The notes under the pieces: generated by a model
What the model saw: only the letters and a program-made list of their open reading frames with translations
What the model was told of the DNA's origin: nothing
Database searches by the model: none
Shown: positions 18,581-26,474 of the stretch, piece by piece
Layout: each line of letters begins with the position of its first letter
How positions within the stretch are numbered: the first letter of the stretch is position 1
NCBI RefSeq assembly: GCF_014873915.1
Contig: NZ_JADBEJ010000002.1
Coordinates: 62,001-126,000 of the forward strand
DNA length: 64,000 nt
Direction: 5' to 3'
Source: Amycolatopsis roodepoortensis
GTDB lineage: Bacteria > Actinomycetota > Actinomycetes > Mycobacteriales > Pseudonocardiaceae
Made by a program: the position numbers and the translations under genes

Positions 18581-19414
18581 TCAAGCCTTACGGCCGATGC
18601 CGCCCGAGATCGTCCGCTGGGCCGTGTTCAGCTCCTTGATCCGCGGGCCGTCCGGCCACCAGTCGGCGCACAGCTGGACGCCGGGCTCGACCATCTCGAG
18701 GTCGTGGAACAGCTCCTCGATCTCGGCCTTGGTGCGGAAGGTGCCCGAACCCATCGGGCTGTGGAGGAAGAACTCCTCCATCTTGCGGGCGATCTCGGAC
18801 AGCTCGTCCTCCGGGTCGGAGAAGTGCGAGATCGCCACGTACGAACCCGACGGCAGCGCGTCGATGTACTTCTTCATGATCTTGGCGGGCTCGTCGTGCG
18901 GCCCGTTGTAGTGGTGCAGGGTCCCGAGCTGCAGCAACGCGATCGGCTGCGAGAAGTCGATGTGCCGCCGGATGTCCGGGTTCTCCATGATCCGCTCCGG
19001 CTCGAAGATGTCGTCCGAGACGAAGTGGGTGTTCTCGTTCTCTTCGAGCAGCGCGCGCCCGTGGGCGAGCACCACCGGGTCGTTGTCGACGTAGACGACC
19101 TTGATCTCCGGGTTGATCCGCTGCACGACCTGGTGCGTGTTCTCGGCCGTCGGCAGGCCGGATCCCAGGTCGAGGAACTGGGTGATGCCCGTCTGGCTGG
19201 CGAGGAACCGGCACGCGCGGATCAGGAAGCCGCGGTTCTCGGTCGCCAGGTCCTGCGCCTCGGGGGCCGCCTGCTGGACCTTGCGCAGCACCTCCCGGTC
19301 GATCTCGTAGTTGTCCTTGCCGAGCAGGAAGGCGTCGTACACCCGGGCGATGCTGGCCCGGGTCGGGTCGACACCCACGGGCACTCGTTCCGTCCGGGTC
19401 GGGGCGTCGGGCAT
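18581..19414 (-). CDS. DUF574/PF04672 SAM-dependent methyltransferase
   Basis: A 277-aa protein. Recognised by VDPTRASIARVYDAFLLGKDNYEIDRE at the N-terminus (printed here only to mark residues 14-40), the SAM-binding FLDLGSGLPTAENTHQV, the acidic end of strand 2 VVYVDNDPVVLAHG, and AISHF. The start at 19414 follows a shadow extension that has no support. This actinobacterial family commonly sits beside XRE/DUF397 regulatory pairs, as here, divergent from one. The methyl acceptor is unknown. Confidence 0.88.
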   Translation of the reverse strand: MPDAPTRTERVPVGVDPTRASIARVYDAFLLGKDNYEIDREVLRKVQQAAPEAQDLATENRGFLIRACRFLASQTGITQFLDLGSGLPTAENTHQVVQRINPEIKVVYVDNDPVVLAHGRALLEENENTHFVSDDIFEPERIMENPDIRRHIDFSQPIALLQLGTLHHYNGPHDEPAKIMKKYIDALPSGSYVAISHFSDPEDELSEIARKMEEFFLHSPMGSGTFRTKAEIEELFHDLEMVEPGVQLCADWWPDGPRIKELNTAQRTISGGIGRKA

Positions 19415-19449
19415 CTTGAACCTCACAAAACTGTGTCGGAAGTCTCGGG

Positions 19450-19461
19450 CTCTACGTAGAG
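19450..19461. promoter_or_regulatory. Palindrome CTCTACGTAGAG in the methyltransferase/XRE divergent gap
   Basis: A perfect 12-bp palindrome 36 bp upstream of the methyltransferase start and about 120 bp before the XRE regulator. Its place in the divergent promoter makes it a candidate operator for that regulator. Confidence 0.35.
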
Positions 19462-19579
19462 TAGAACCACGTACGCGAGCGGTAAACCGAGCCATCCCTG
19501 TCGTGTCGAGGTCCAAACGTGTACTTTCAGTAATCGGCTTGTTCCCCTGTGAGTGTCGTCGTGCGAAAGGTCCCGGTCG

Positions 19580-20458
19580 ATGAACGCGGTCACCCCGCCT
19601 GGCGGTGAGCAGTCCCTGGGTCCCACCGCGCGACGGATGATCCTCGGCTCTCAGCTCCGCCGGATGCGTGAGGACGCGGGCATCACGCGCCAGGAGGCCG
19701 GCTACAGCATCCGCGGCTCCGAGTCGAAGATCAGCAGGCTCGAGCTCGGCCGCGTCGGCTTCAAGGAACGCGACGTCGCCGACCTGCTGACCATGTACGG
19801 GATGACCGATCCCGCCGAGCGGCAGCAGTTCCTCGACATGGTCAAGGAGTCGAACGAGCCGGGCTGGTGGCGCCGCTACGGCGACCTGATGCCGAGCTGG
19901 TTCAACGACCTCGTCGGGCTCGAAGAGGCCGCGGCCCGGATCCAGGTGTGGGAGCCGCTGTACGTCACGGGCCTGCTGCAGACCGAGGACTACGCGCGGG
20001 CCATCATGAGCCACGGCCGCAAGGACATGGTCAACGAACAGGTCGACCGCCGGGTCGCGCTGCGGATGCGACGGCAGAAGATGTTGTCCCGGCCGGACGC
20101 GCCGCGGTTGTGGCTGGTGCTCGACGAGTCGGTGCTCTACCGCCCGATCGGCGACCGCGAGGTGCTGAAGGGCCAGATCGACCACCTGCTGGAGATGATC
20201 CAGCAGCCGAACATCTCGGTGCAGGTGCTCCCGTTCGACCGGAGCGGCTACTCCGCGGACAGCGCGTTCTCGCTGCTTAGGTTCGCGGAAGAGGAATTGC
20301 CGAACATCGCCTACACCGAGTACCTGACCGGCGCGCACTACATCGACAAACGCGAAGAGATCGAGCGGTACAGCCGGGCGCTGGACATGCTCGCGGTCGA
20401 CGCGGAGACGCCGGATCGCAGCCGCCAGATGCTGATGAAGCGCTGCGCCGAAATCTGA
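19580..20458 (+). CDS. XRE-family regulator with DUF5753 C-terminal domain (WhiJ-like)
   Basis: A 292-aa protein. The N-terminal helix-turn-helix covers residues about 20-75 (LGSQLRRMREDAGITRQEAGYSI...SKISRLELGR). The DUF5753 domain follows from about residue 105 (IQVWEPLYVTGLLQTEDYARAI ... VLDESVLYRPIG ... SVQVLPF). This matches Streptomyces WhiJ and its many paralogues, which regulate development and act with a DUF397 partner encoded next to them. The ATG at 19580 has AAAGG upstream. The DUF397 gene follows after a terminator and its own promoter region. Confidence 0.9.
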   Translation: MNAVTPPGGEQSLGPTARRMILGSQLRRMREDAGITRQEAGYSIRGSESKISRLELGRVGFKERDVADLLTMYGMTDPAERQQFLDMVKESNEPGWWRRYGDLMPSWFNDLVGLEEAAARIQVWEPLYVTGLLQTEDYARAIMSHGRKDMVNEQVDRRVALRMRRQKMLSRPDAPRLWLVLDESVLYRPIGDREVLKGQIDHLLEMIQQPNISVQVLPFDRSGYSADSAFSLLRFAEEELPNIAYTEYLTGAHYIDKREEIERYSRALDMLAVDAETPDRSRQMLMKRCAEI

Positions 20459-20479
20459 GCCGGTCACCGTTGTGGGGCT

Positions 20480-20509
20480 GGCCGCCGTTCCGGCTCCGGC
20501 CGGTTTTTT
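20480..20509 (+). terminator. Rho-independent terminator after the XRE gene
   Basis: GGCCG (20480-20484) pairs with CGGCC (20497-20501), and a run of six T follows (20504-20509). It is the only hairpin in the window with a clear U-tract, and it separates the regulator from the DUF397 gene. Confidence 0.6.
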
Positions 20510-20611
20510 CTTGCCTGCGCCCAAAATTCCGGCAACAAGTCGTAGTTGTTCACCCAACGGTGGCTCCGTTCGTCACCCGTTAGTGGGACGGATGACGGCC
20601 TAAGTCATCAC

Positions 20612-20706
20612 TGCACGCGAATTCTGCAAAAACTTCTGCACGTGCATTTACCGCTGCAGTCACACGTGCTAACTTTGGGATCACAGGCAAATGCACATGC
20701 AGATGC
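20612..20706 (+). promoter_or_regulatory. Cluster of TGCA motifs upstream of the DUF397 gene
   Basis: Eight TGCA tetramers fall within about 95 bp, including the 10-bp palindrome TGCACGTGCA (20637-20646) and ATGCA...TGCAT (20691-20708). The density is high for non-coding DNA of this base composition. The gap 20459-20742 contains no gene. It is a candidate binding region for the adjacent XRE regulator, controlling the DUF397 gene. Confidence 0.45.
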
Positions 20707-20742
20707 ATCGCCCGAAGTCTTCTGTCGGGGAAGGTGGGGACC

Positions 20743-20982
20743 ATGGCTGAACAGTTCGACAACGGCATCCCGGCCGATCGTCTTACCGGCGCCCAATGGC
20801 GCAAAGCCAGCTACAGCAACGCGATCGGCAACTGTGTCGAGGTGGCGCCGCTCGCTTCCGGCGAGATCGCGATGCGCAACTCGCGTTTTCCGACCGGGCC
20901 CGCCCTGGTCTACACCCAGGCCGAGATGGCCGCGTTCCTCGCGGGTGCCAAGGACGGCGAATTCGATGACGTCCTCGGGTGA
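20743..20982 (+). CDS. DUF397 domain-containing protein
   Basis: A 79-aa protein with the DUF397 pattern: WRKASYSNAIGNCVEVAPL near residues 20-40, then IAMRNSRFPTGPALVYTQAEMAAFLAGAKDGEFD. Such proteins partner WhiJ-type XRE/DUF5753 regulators and can act as their antagonists. The ATG at 20743 follows GGAAGGTGGGG; an in-frame GTG nine bases earlier is less likely. The gene after it overlaps by 17 bp in another frame. Confidence 0.88.
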   Translation: MAEQFDNGIPADRLTGAQWRKASYSNAIGNCVEVAPLASGEIAMRNSRFPTGPALVYTQAEMAAFLAGAKDGEFDDVLG

Positions 20983-21367
20983 CACCATCACCGCGGAGAT
21001 CACCGATATCGAAAGCGGCCTGCAGGAACTGATCCGCCGCGGGTACCAGTTCGTGCACCCGTGCGACGCGAACGGCGAGGTACTGGCCGTGGTCGGCGTG
21101 CGAGTCCACGACAACGTGGTCGACGTGGTCCGGCTCAACGCCGAGGACGACGTCGTCGCCACCCGCATGCCCGGGACCGAGGAGGACATCCTCGAGCCAG
21201 AGGTCTGGCTGTGGCGATACGCCGGCAACGCGGCGACGGTGCTGACCGAGCTGCTCGCGCTTCCGGACGAGCGGACCCCCGGCTCGCTGTACGTCCCGGA
21301 GACCGCGGCCAAGGGCTGCTGGGTGCCCGGCCGCGGCGGCACCTCCAAGTGGCTGGCCGCGGGCTGA
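20966..21367 (+). CDS. Uncharacterised protein coupled to DUF397
   Basis: A 133-aa soluble acidic protein (MTSSGDTITAEITDIESG...) with no recognised domain. It has VVGVRVHDNVVDVVRLNAEDD in the middle and a C-terminal LYVPETAAKGCWVPGRGG. Its ATG lies 17 bp inside the end of the DUF397 gene in another frame, so the two are likely translationally coupled. Its place as the last gene of the methyltransferase/XRE/DUF397 module suggests a role there, but none can be assigned. Confidence 0.6.
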   Translation: MTSSGDTITAEITDIESGLQELIRRGYQFVHPCDANGEVLAVVGVRVHDNVVDVVRLNAEDDVVATRMPGTEEDILEPEVWLWRYAGNAATVLTELLALPDERTPGSLYVPETAAKGCWVPGRGGTSKWLAAG

Positions 21368-21427
21368 ACGCCTCCTAAGCACAGTCGACCGCCTCTGTCG
21401 AGGGGGAGCGGTCGGCTGGTCGGGGGT

Positions 21428-21465
21428 CGTGAGTGCCGGGCCTTGACACCCGCTCGTCACTCACG
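21428..21465. repeat. Imperfect hairpin with GTGAGTG arms
   Basis: CGTGAGTG (21428-21435) pairs with CACTCACG (21458-21465) after the module's last gene. The arms share the GTGAGTG core with the ALDH/GMC palindrome at 2811. It may terminate the DUF397 operon ahead of purF. The gap 21368-21571 also holds the purF promoter region (TTTACACT near 21532). Confidence 0.45.
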
Positions 21466-21571
21466 GTCATCGCTTGAAGCGTGTCCAGTGCCACGTCGCG
21501 CGGCGCGTTGATCTCCTGCTCACCGTTTACACTGGTGGCGGCCTGCCCTCTTTCTCCCTGGGAGCACCTCG

Positions 21572-23110
21572 GTGGTTTCCGACCCGTCCCTCGCCGGACA
21601 GCCCGTGACCGACCAGCCCGATCCGGAACCCCGCGAGGAATGCGGTGTCTTCGGTGTCTGGGCGCCCGGAGAAGAGGTCGCGAAGCTGACCTACTACGGG
21701 CTCTACGCACTTCAGCACCGCGGCCAGGAAGCGGCCGGCATCTCGGTCTCCGACGGTTCGCAGATCGTCGTCTTCAAGGATCTCGGCCTGGTCAGCCAGG
21801 TGTTCGACGAGCAGGTCCTGCAGTCGCTGCAGGGACATATCGCCGTCGGCCACTGCCGCTACTCGACCACCGGCGCGACCATCTGGGAGAACGCGCAGCC
21901 GATCTTCCGCACCACCGCCACCGGTAGCGGCTTGTCCTTCGCACACAACGGGAACCTCGTCAACACCGCCGAGCTGCGGGATCGCACGGTCGAGGCCGGG
22001 CTCAAGCCGCACGCGGGCCTGACCGGTTCGTCCAGCGACTCCGACCTGGTGTGCGGGCTGCTCGCGGCCAACGCCGCCGACAAGGGCATCGAAGCCGCCG
22101 CGCTGGAACTGCTGCCCACCCTGAAGGGCGCCTTCTGCCTGGTCTTCGCCGACGAGTCCACCCTGTACGCCGCGCGAGACCCGCACGGCGTGCACCCGCT
22201 GGTGCTCGGCAGGCTCGAACGCGGCTGGGTGGTCGCGAGCGAGACGGCCGCGCTGGACATCTGCGGCGCGTCGTTCGTCCGCGAGGTCGAGCCCGGTGAG
22301 CTCATCGCGATCGACGCCGAGGGCTTGCGTTCCTCGCGCTTCGCGAACCCCGAGCCCAAGGGCTGCGTCTTCGAGTACGTGTACCTCGCGCGCCCCGACA
22401 CCTCGATCGCCGGCCGCAGCGTGCACGCCACCCGCGTCGAGATCGGCCGCAAGCTCGCCGCCGAGCACCCGGCCGACGCCGACCTGGTCATGCCGGTGCC
22501 CGAATCCGGCACCCCGGCCGCCATCGGCTACGCGCAGGGCTCCGGCATCCCGTACGGCACCGGCCTGGTGAAGAACGCCTACGTCGGCCGCACCTTCATC
22601 CAGCCGTCGCAGACCATCCGCCAGCTGGGCATCCGGCTCAAGCTGAACCCGCTGCGCGACGTCATCCGCGGCAAACGGCTCGTGGTGGTCGACGACTCCA
22701 TCGTCCGCGGCAACACCCAGCGCGCCCTGGTCCGCATGCTGCGGGAGGCCGGCGCGCTCGAGGTGCACGTCCGGATCGCGTCGCCGCCGGTGCGCTGGCC
22801 GTGCTTCTACGGGATCGACTTCGCCTCGCGCGCCGAACTGGTGGCCAACGGCGTCGACCTCGACGGCATCCGCCGCTCCATCGGCGCGGACACCCTGGGC
22901 TACATCTCCCTGGACGGGCTGGTCGCGGCTTCGGAGCAGCCTAAGTCGCGGTTGTGCACCGCGTGCTTCTCCGGCGAGTACCCGATCGCGCTGCCCGAAG
23001 ACGCGCTGATCGGGAAGCACCTGCTGGAGAGCCTGGACTCGGTCAATGGCGCGGCGAAGCCCGTCAGCCCTGCCGGGTACGGTGCTGAGGACGCCATCCG
23101 GCGTCCCTAG
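21572..23110 (+). CDS. purF: Amidophosphoribosyltransferase PurF
   Basis: A 512-aa protein catalysing the committed purine step: PRPP plus glutamine to phosphoribosylamine. A 23-residue propeptide precedes the catalytic Cys24 in REECGVFGVW. The glutaminase has YGLYALQHRGQEAAGI. The PRPP loop is RLVVVDDSIVRGNTQ. Four cysteines (GCVFEY, PCFYGID, CTAC) match the 4Fe-4S-binding type known from Bacillus. GGGAG lies 7 nt before the GTG start. It is followed 30 bp on by purM in one operon. Confidence 0.95.
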   Translation: MVSDPSLAGQPVTDQPDPEPREECGVFGVWAPGEEVAKLTYYGLYALQHRGQEAAGISVSDGSQIVVFKDLGLVSQVFDEQVLQSLQGHIAVGHCRYSTTGATIWENAQPIFRTTATGSGLSFAHNGNLVNTAELRDRTVEAGLKPHAGLTGSSSDSDLVCGLLAANAADKGIEAAALELLPTLKGAFCLVFADESTLYAARDPHGVHPLVLGRLERGWVVASETAALDICGASFVREVEPGELIAIDAEGLRSSRFANPEPKGCVFEYVYLARPDTSIAGRSVHATRVEIGRKLAAEHPADADLVMPVPESGTPAAIGYAQGSGIPYGTGLVKNAYVGRTFIQPSQTIRQLGIRLKLNPLRDVIRGKRLVVVDDSIVRGNTQRALVRMLREAGALEVHVRIASPPVRWPCFYGIDFASRAELVANGVDLDGIRRSIGADTLGYISLDGLVAASEQPKSRLCTACFSGEYPIALPEDALIGKHLLESLDSVNGAAKPVSPAGYGAEDAIRRP

Positions 23111-23140
23111 ACCTCTCTTCCAGAGTTGGAGTCCGCTTCC

Positions 23141-24211
23141 GTGAGCGAGTCCACGAGCGCCACGTACGCCGCCGCCGGCGTCAGCATCGACGCCGGTGAC
23201 AAAGCCGTCGAGCTGCTCAAACCGCACGCCGAGAGGGCCACGAGGCCCGAGGTGATGGGCGGGGTCGGCGGTTTCGCCGGGCTGTTCTCCCTGAAGCTGG
23301 ACAAGTGGAAAGAGCCGGTGCTGGCCTCGTCGACCGACGGGGTCGGCACCAAGATCGCCGTCGCGCAGGCGCTCGACAAGCACGACACGGTCGGCATCGA
23401 CCTGGTCGCGATGGTCGTCGACGATCTGGTCGTCACCGGCGCCGAGCCGCTGTTCATGCAGGACTACATCGCCGTCGGCAAGGTCGTCCCGGAGAAGATC
23501 GCGGCGCTGGTCGGCGGGATCGCCGAGGGCTGTGTCCAGGCAGGTTGCGCGCTGCTCGGCGGCGAGACCGCGGAGCACCCCGGCCTGATGGGCGAGCACG
23601 ACTACGACCTCTCGGGCACCGGCATCGGCGTCGTCGAGGCGTCGAACGTGCTCGGCCCGGAGCGGGTCCGCCCCGGCGACGTCGTCCTCGCGCTCGGCTC
23701 GTCCGGCCTGCACTCCAACGGCTACTCGCTCGCCCGGCACGTGCTGCTGGACATCGCGCGCATGCCGCTCGACGGGCACGTCGAGGAGTTCGGCCGCTCG
23801 CTCGGCGAGGAGATGCTGGAGCCGACCAGGATCTACGCGAAGGACTGTCTCGCGCTGGCGGCCGAGGCCGACGTCCGCACGTTCGCGCACATCACCGGCG
23901 GCGGCCTGGAGCAGAACCTCGCCCGTGTCATGCCGCGCGGGCTGGTCGCCCGGCTCGAACGCGGCACCTGGACCCCGGCGCCGGTGTTCGCGCTGATCGG
24001 TCACCGCGGCAAGGTCGAGCGCGCCGAGCTGGAGAAGACGTTCAACATGGGCGTCGGCATGGTCGCGATCGTCGGCGCCGACGACGTCGACCGCGCGCTG
24101 GCGATGCTGACCGCACGGCACGTGCCGGCGTGGATCCTCGGCGACGTGCAGCCCGCGGAAGACCCGGACGGCCCGCGCGCCGTGCTCTCCGGTGACCACC
24201 CGCGCTTCTGA
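23141..24211 (+). CDS. purM: Phosphoribosylformylglycinamidine cyclo-ligase PurM
   Basis: A 356-aa AIR synthetase, full length. It has TYAAAGVSIDAGDKAVE at the N-terminus, SSTDGVGTKIAVA, the DLVAMVVDDLVVTGAEPLFM segment, and GGETAEHPGLM. It converts FGAM to AIR with ATP. The GTG at 23141 is preferred over an upstream reading at 23126. It is co-transcribed with purF; arfB follows after 33 bp. Confidence 0.95.
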   Translation: MSESTSATYAAAGVSIDAGDKAVELLKPHAERATRPEVMGGVGGFAGLFSLKLDKWKEPVLASSTDGVGTKIAVAQALDKHDTVGIDLVAMVVDDLVVTGAEPLFMQDYIAVGKVVPEKIAALVGGIAEGCVQAGCALLGGETAEHPGLMGEHDYDLSGTGIGVVEASNVLGPERVRPGDVVLALGSSGLHSNGYSLARHVLLDIARMPLDGHVEEFGRSLGEEMLEPTRIYAKDCLALAAEADVRTFAHITGGGLEQNLARVMPRGLVARLERGTWTPAPVFALIGHRGKVERAELEKTFNMGVGMVAIVGADDVDRALAMLTARHVPAWILGDVQPAEDPDGPRAVLSGDHPRF

Positions 24212-24244
24212 ATATTCTCTTGGCCCTGGTGGAACACTGAGTCC

Positions 24245-24676
24245 GTGGCTGATGACGTGGTGGTCGGCACCCGTTTCGTGATCCCGGGTGCCGAATTGAG
24301 CGAACGGTTCTCCCGGTCGTCGGGTCCGGGTGGGCAGGGCGTGAACACCACGGACTCGCGGGTCGAACTGTCCTTCGACGTGGCCGGTTCGGCGTCCGTC
24401 CCGGAGCATCTCCGGGCCCGGATGCTGGACCGGCTTTCGTCGCGCCTGGTCGACGGCGTCGTCACGATCACCGCGTCCGAACACCGCTCCCAGCTGATGA
24501 ACCGGGAAGCCGCGCGGGCGCGGCTGGTGATGCTGCTGCTGGACGTGTCGGCGCCCCCGGCCGCCAAGCGGCGTCCCACCAAACCCTCACGAGGCTCGAA
24601 GGAACGCCGCCTGGCGTCGAAGAAGCGCCGAGGCGAGGTCAAGAAGTCACGCCGCGGCGGCTACTCAGATGAGTGA
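24245..24676 (+). CDS. arfB: Peptidyl-tRNA hydrolase ArfB (ribosome rescue factor)
   Basis: A 143-aa protein with a release-factor fold. The catalytic GGQ motif is in SSGPGGQGVNTTDSRVEL. A basic C-terminal tail (SKERRLASKKRRGEVKKSRRGG) is the part that enters the empty mRNA channel in ArfB/YaeJ homologues. It hydrolyses peptidyl-tRNA on ribosomes stalled without a stop codon. The 3' end overlaps the convergent GNAT gene by 12 bp. Confidence 0.92.
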   Translation: MADDVVVGTRFVIPGAELSERFSRSSGPGGQGVNTTDSRVELSFDVAGSASVPEHLRARMLDRLSSRLVDGVVTITASEHRSQLMNREAARARLVMLLLDVSAPPAAKRRPTKPSRGSKERRLASKKRRGEVKKSRRGGYSDE

Positions 24677-25423
24677 CAGGTGCACGCATTCGGCCGCGGT
24701 CTTGAAGCCGACCCGGCCGTAGACGCGTTCGGCCTGCCCGGCGCCCGGCGTCAGGAACACCGACCGGCCGCCGCGCGCGTGCGCTTCACGCGTCAGGTAC
24801 TCCGTCATCGCCGCGGCGATCCCGCGGCTCCGGTACCCCTCGACCACGCCGATCCCGGCGATCTCGGTCGCGCCGTCGAGGATCGCGGTCGCGACCCCGC
24901 CGCCGACGACCTCACCGGATTCGGCCACGGCCATCACCGACATGGTCTCGCCGCTCAGCTGATCCGGTGAGGGGTCGAGGTGGAGGTCGGGATCGTCCTC
25001 CCCGAACGCCACGTTCTGCGCCCGGATCATCTGCCGGAGTTCGCTCTCGGTTTTCGGGGTGACCAGGCTGATCCCGGCCGGTTCCGGTTGCCCGACGACC
25101 TGCCCCGGGGAACAGATCATCAGCGGAACCCGCCGCTCCAGCGTGTAACCGCACTCGACGAGCACAGCCTCGGCGGCCGGAACCGCTTCGGTGAGGAACT
25201 CCAGACGCGGCACGAGCCCGCGCTTGCGGAACGCCTCGGTGAGCGCGGCGATGTCGGCCTTCGCGGGGACGGCGCCGTCGTCGGGGATCGCGTAGTTGAG
25301 GAACGGACTGCCGGACTCGAGGTAGTACGTGGCCAGGAACGGCCCGATCCGCTCGGTCTCCCGGAACTTCGCCGCGGTGAGGCGGATGTAGGACTGCAAA
25401 GCACGAATCGTCTCGGAAAGCAC
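24665..25423 (-). CDS. GNAT family N-acetyltransferase
   Basis: A 252-aa protein with the GNAT domain in the C-terminal half: SVMAVAESGEVVGGGVA, then the acetyl-CoA loop VEGYRSRGIAAAMTEYLTREA and VYGRVGFKTAAEC. The N-terminal half (SYIRLTAAKFRETERIGPFLA) is a family-specific extension with a second degenerate GNAT-like fold. The GTG at 25423 has AAAGG about 10 nt upstream. A short leader ORF and hairpin lie upstream, suggesting attenuation. The substrate is unknown. Confidence 0.85.
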   Translation of the reverse strand: MLSETIRALQSYIRLTAAKFRETERIGPFLATYYLESGSPFLNYAIPDDGAVPAKADIAALTEAFRKRGLVPRLEFLTEAVPAAEAVLVECGYTLERRVPLMICSPGQVVGQPEPAGISLVTPKTESELRQMIRAQNVAFGEDDPDLHLDPSPDQLSGETMSVMAVAESGEVVGGGVATAILDGATEIAGIGVVEGYRSRGIAAAMTEYLTREAHARGGRSVFLTPGAGQAERVYGRVGFKTAAECVHLSLI

Positions 25424-25454
25424 TGGTGGAAAGCCTTTCGGGCAGAAGAAGGAG

Positions 25455-25478
25455 ACGCACGGGAGAATCCGCGTGCGT
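25455..25478 (-). terminator. Candidate attenuator hairpin before GNAT
   Basis: ACGCACG (25455-25461) pairs with CGTGCGT (25472-25478) across a 10-nt loop. On the minus strand it is followed by the pyrimidine-rich CTCCTTCTTCTG, a weak terminator tail. It lies between the leader ORF and the GNAT start. Confidence 0.4.
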
Positions 25479-25501
25479 GCTGGAGCTGGCAGGTGCGCCG
25501 G

Positions 25502-25537
25502 CTAGCTCGTGCCGACGCCACCGAAGGCGTCAGGCAT
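25502..25537 (-). CDS. Putative 11-residue leader peptide upstream of GNAT
   Basis: The minus strand reads MPDAFGGVGTS and stops at 25502. AAAGAGGG lies 7 nt before the ATG, a good ribosome binding site. A hairpin GACGCC/GGCGTC lies within the ORF and a terminator-like hairpin follows. This layout is used for ribosome-mediated attenuation of resistance genes. There is no codon bias or conservation evidence, so it remains a candidate. Confidence 0.4.
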   Translation of the reverse strand: MPDAFGGVGTS

Positions 25538-25601
25538 GAGGCATCCCTCTTTCTGCGTACGTAGGGCTTTCGCGATCACTCTCGCACTGCGGTCAAGCCG
25601 T

Positions 25602-26252
25602 TTACCTCCGCTGCGGATGCGCGATGCTCGAATACCGCTCGTCCCACGCCGATCTCGGGACCCGCAGCCGGACCGGGGCGGCGCACACCCGCCGGACCTG
25701 GACCGGGATCCGCACCGGCGGCCGGACGTCCAGGCGATGCCACAGCCGTTTGCTCAGCGCGGCGCCCGCCACGGCACCGAGCGTGTTCAGCAGGATGTCG
25801 TCGGCCGAGGTCACCCTGCCCGCCTGGATCAGATATTGCGTGCCTTCCACCAGCACCGAGACGGCCAGCGCGCCCAGCGCGATCCGGGCGAGCGACCGCA
25901 GGCGGCGGGACCGCACGGGGAGGAGGGCGCCGAGCGGGCTCAGCATGAGGACGTTGCCCAGCGCCTGCCAGAGGTTGGCGCTGTCGGTCAGGGCCAGCCG
26001 CAGGTCGGTGCCGGGTTCGAGGTTCAGCCTGCTGCCCTCTACGCCGGTCACCGGCATCGTGACCAGGCACAACACCAGGAAGCAGGCCAAGGCGAGCGTC
26101 ATGTCGACGGCGGCCGTCGCCGACGCGGAGAAGGGGTCGGCACGTCTTCGCCGCCGATGCGCCGCGAGGAGCGGCCAGCCGAGCAACGCGTAGGGAATCG
26201 CGATGATCGTCAACGGGATCATCCCGCCGAAAGCGCGGAGCAGCTCACCCAT
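25602..26252 (-). CDS. VanZ family membrane protein
   Basis: A 216-aa membrane protein with about five TM segments. The VanZ core is seen as LWQALGNVLMLSPLGALLPV followed by VSVLVEGTQYLI..GRVTSADDILLNTLGAVAG, the family's most conserved stretch (EGxQxL ... DxxDxxxNxxG). VanZ proteins give low-level teicoplanin resistance in enterococci, but most homologues are uncharacterised. The ATG at 26252 has GGAAGG 4-9 nt upstream; the frame is open further but without support. Confidence 0.83.
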   Translation of the reverse strand: MGELLRAFGGMIPLTIIAIPYALLGWPLLAAHRRRRRADPFSASATAAVDMTLALACFLVLCLVTMPVTGVEGSRLNLEPGTDLRLALTDSANLWQALGNVLMLSPLGALLPVRSRRLRSLARIALGALAVSVLVEGTQYLIQAGRVTSADDILLNTLGAVAGAALSKRLWHRLDVRPPVRIPVQVRRVCAAPVRLRVPRSAWDERYSSIAHPQRR

Positions 26253-26274
26253 GGCCTTCCTTTCCGGAGCGCCC

Positions 26275-26339
26275 AAGATCACCTTCGCATCGCAAGATCG
26301 ACTCGGCATGGCGGAGTCGGCGCACTAAGAGGTGATCTT
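26275..26339. promoter_or_regulatory. Inverted repeat upstream of vanZ
   Basis: AAGATCACCT (26275-26284) and AGGTGATCTT (26330-26339) are perfect complements 45 bp apart, just upstream of the VanZ gene. A separate 9-bp hairpin, CTTTTCCGC/GCGGAAAAG (26337-26356), overlaps the distal arm. Possible operator or terminator elements; nothing else was seen in 26253-26474 besides the DnaA-box-like sites. Confidence 0.35.
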
Positions 26340-26375
26340 TTCCGCTGGCGGAAAAGGTTTTCCCATGCTGGTGAC

Positions 26376-26412
26376 CGTCCACAAAGGAACCTGTGGACAA
26401 ACCTGTGGATGG
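26376..26412. promoter_or_regulatory. DnaA-box-like cluster
   Basis: TGTGGACAA (26392-26400) is the exact complement of the actinobacterial DnaA box TTGTCCACA. CGTCCACA lies just before it and TGTGGATGG (26404-26412) just after. Three such sites in under 40 bp are unlikely in GC-rich DNA by chance, though no origin genes are nearby. Confidence 0.45.
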
Positions 26413-26474
26413 CCGCGAAGTCTTCGGAAGAAGGCCTTATCGCGTAAGGAAAAGCCTTGTGGGTGACCTGTGTA

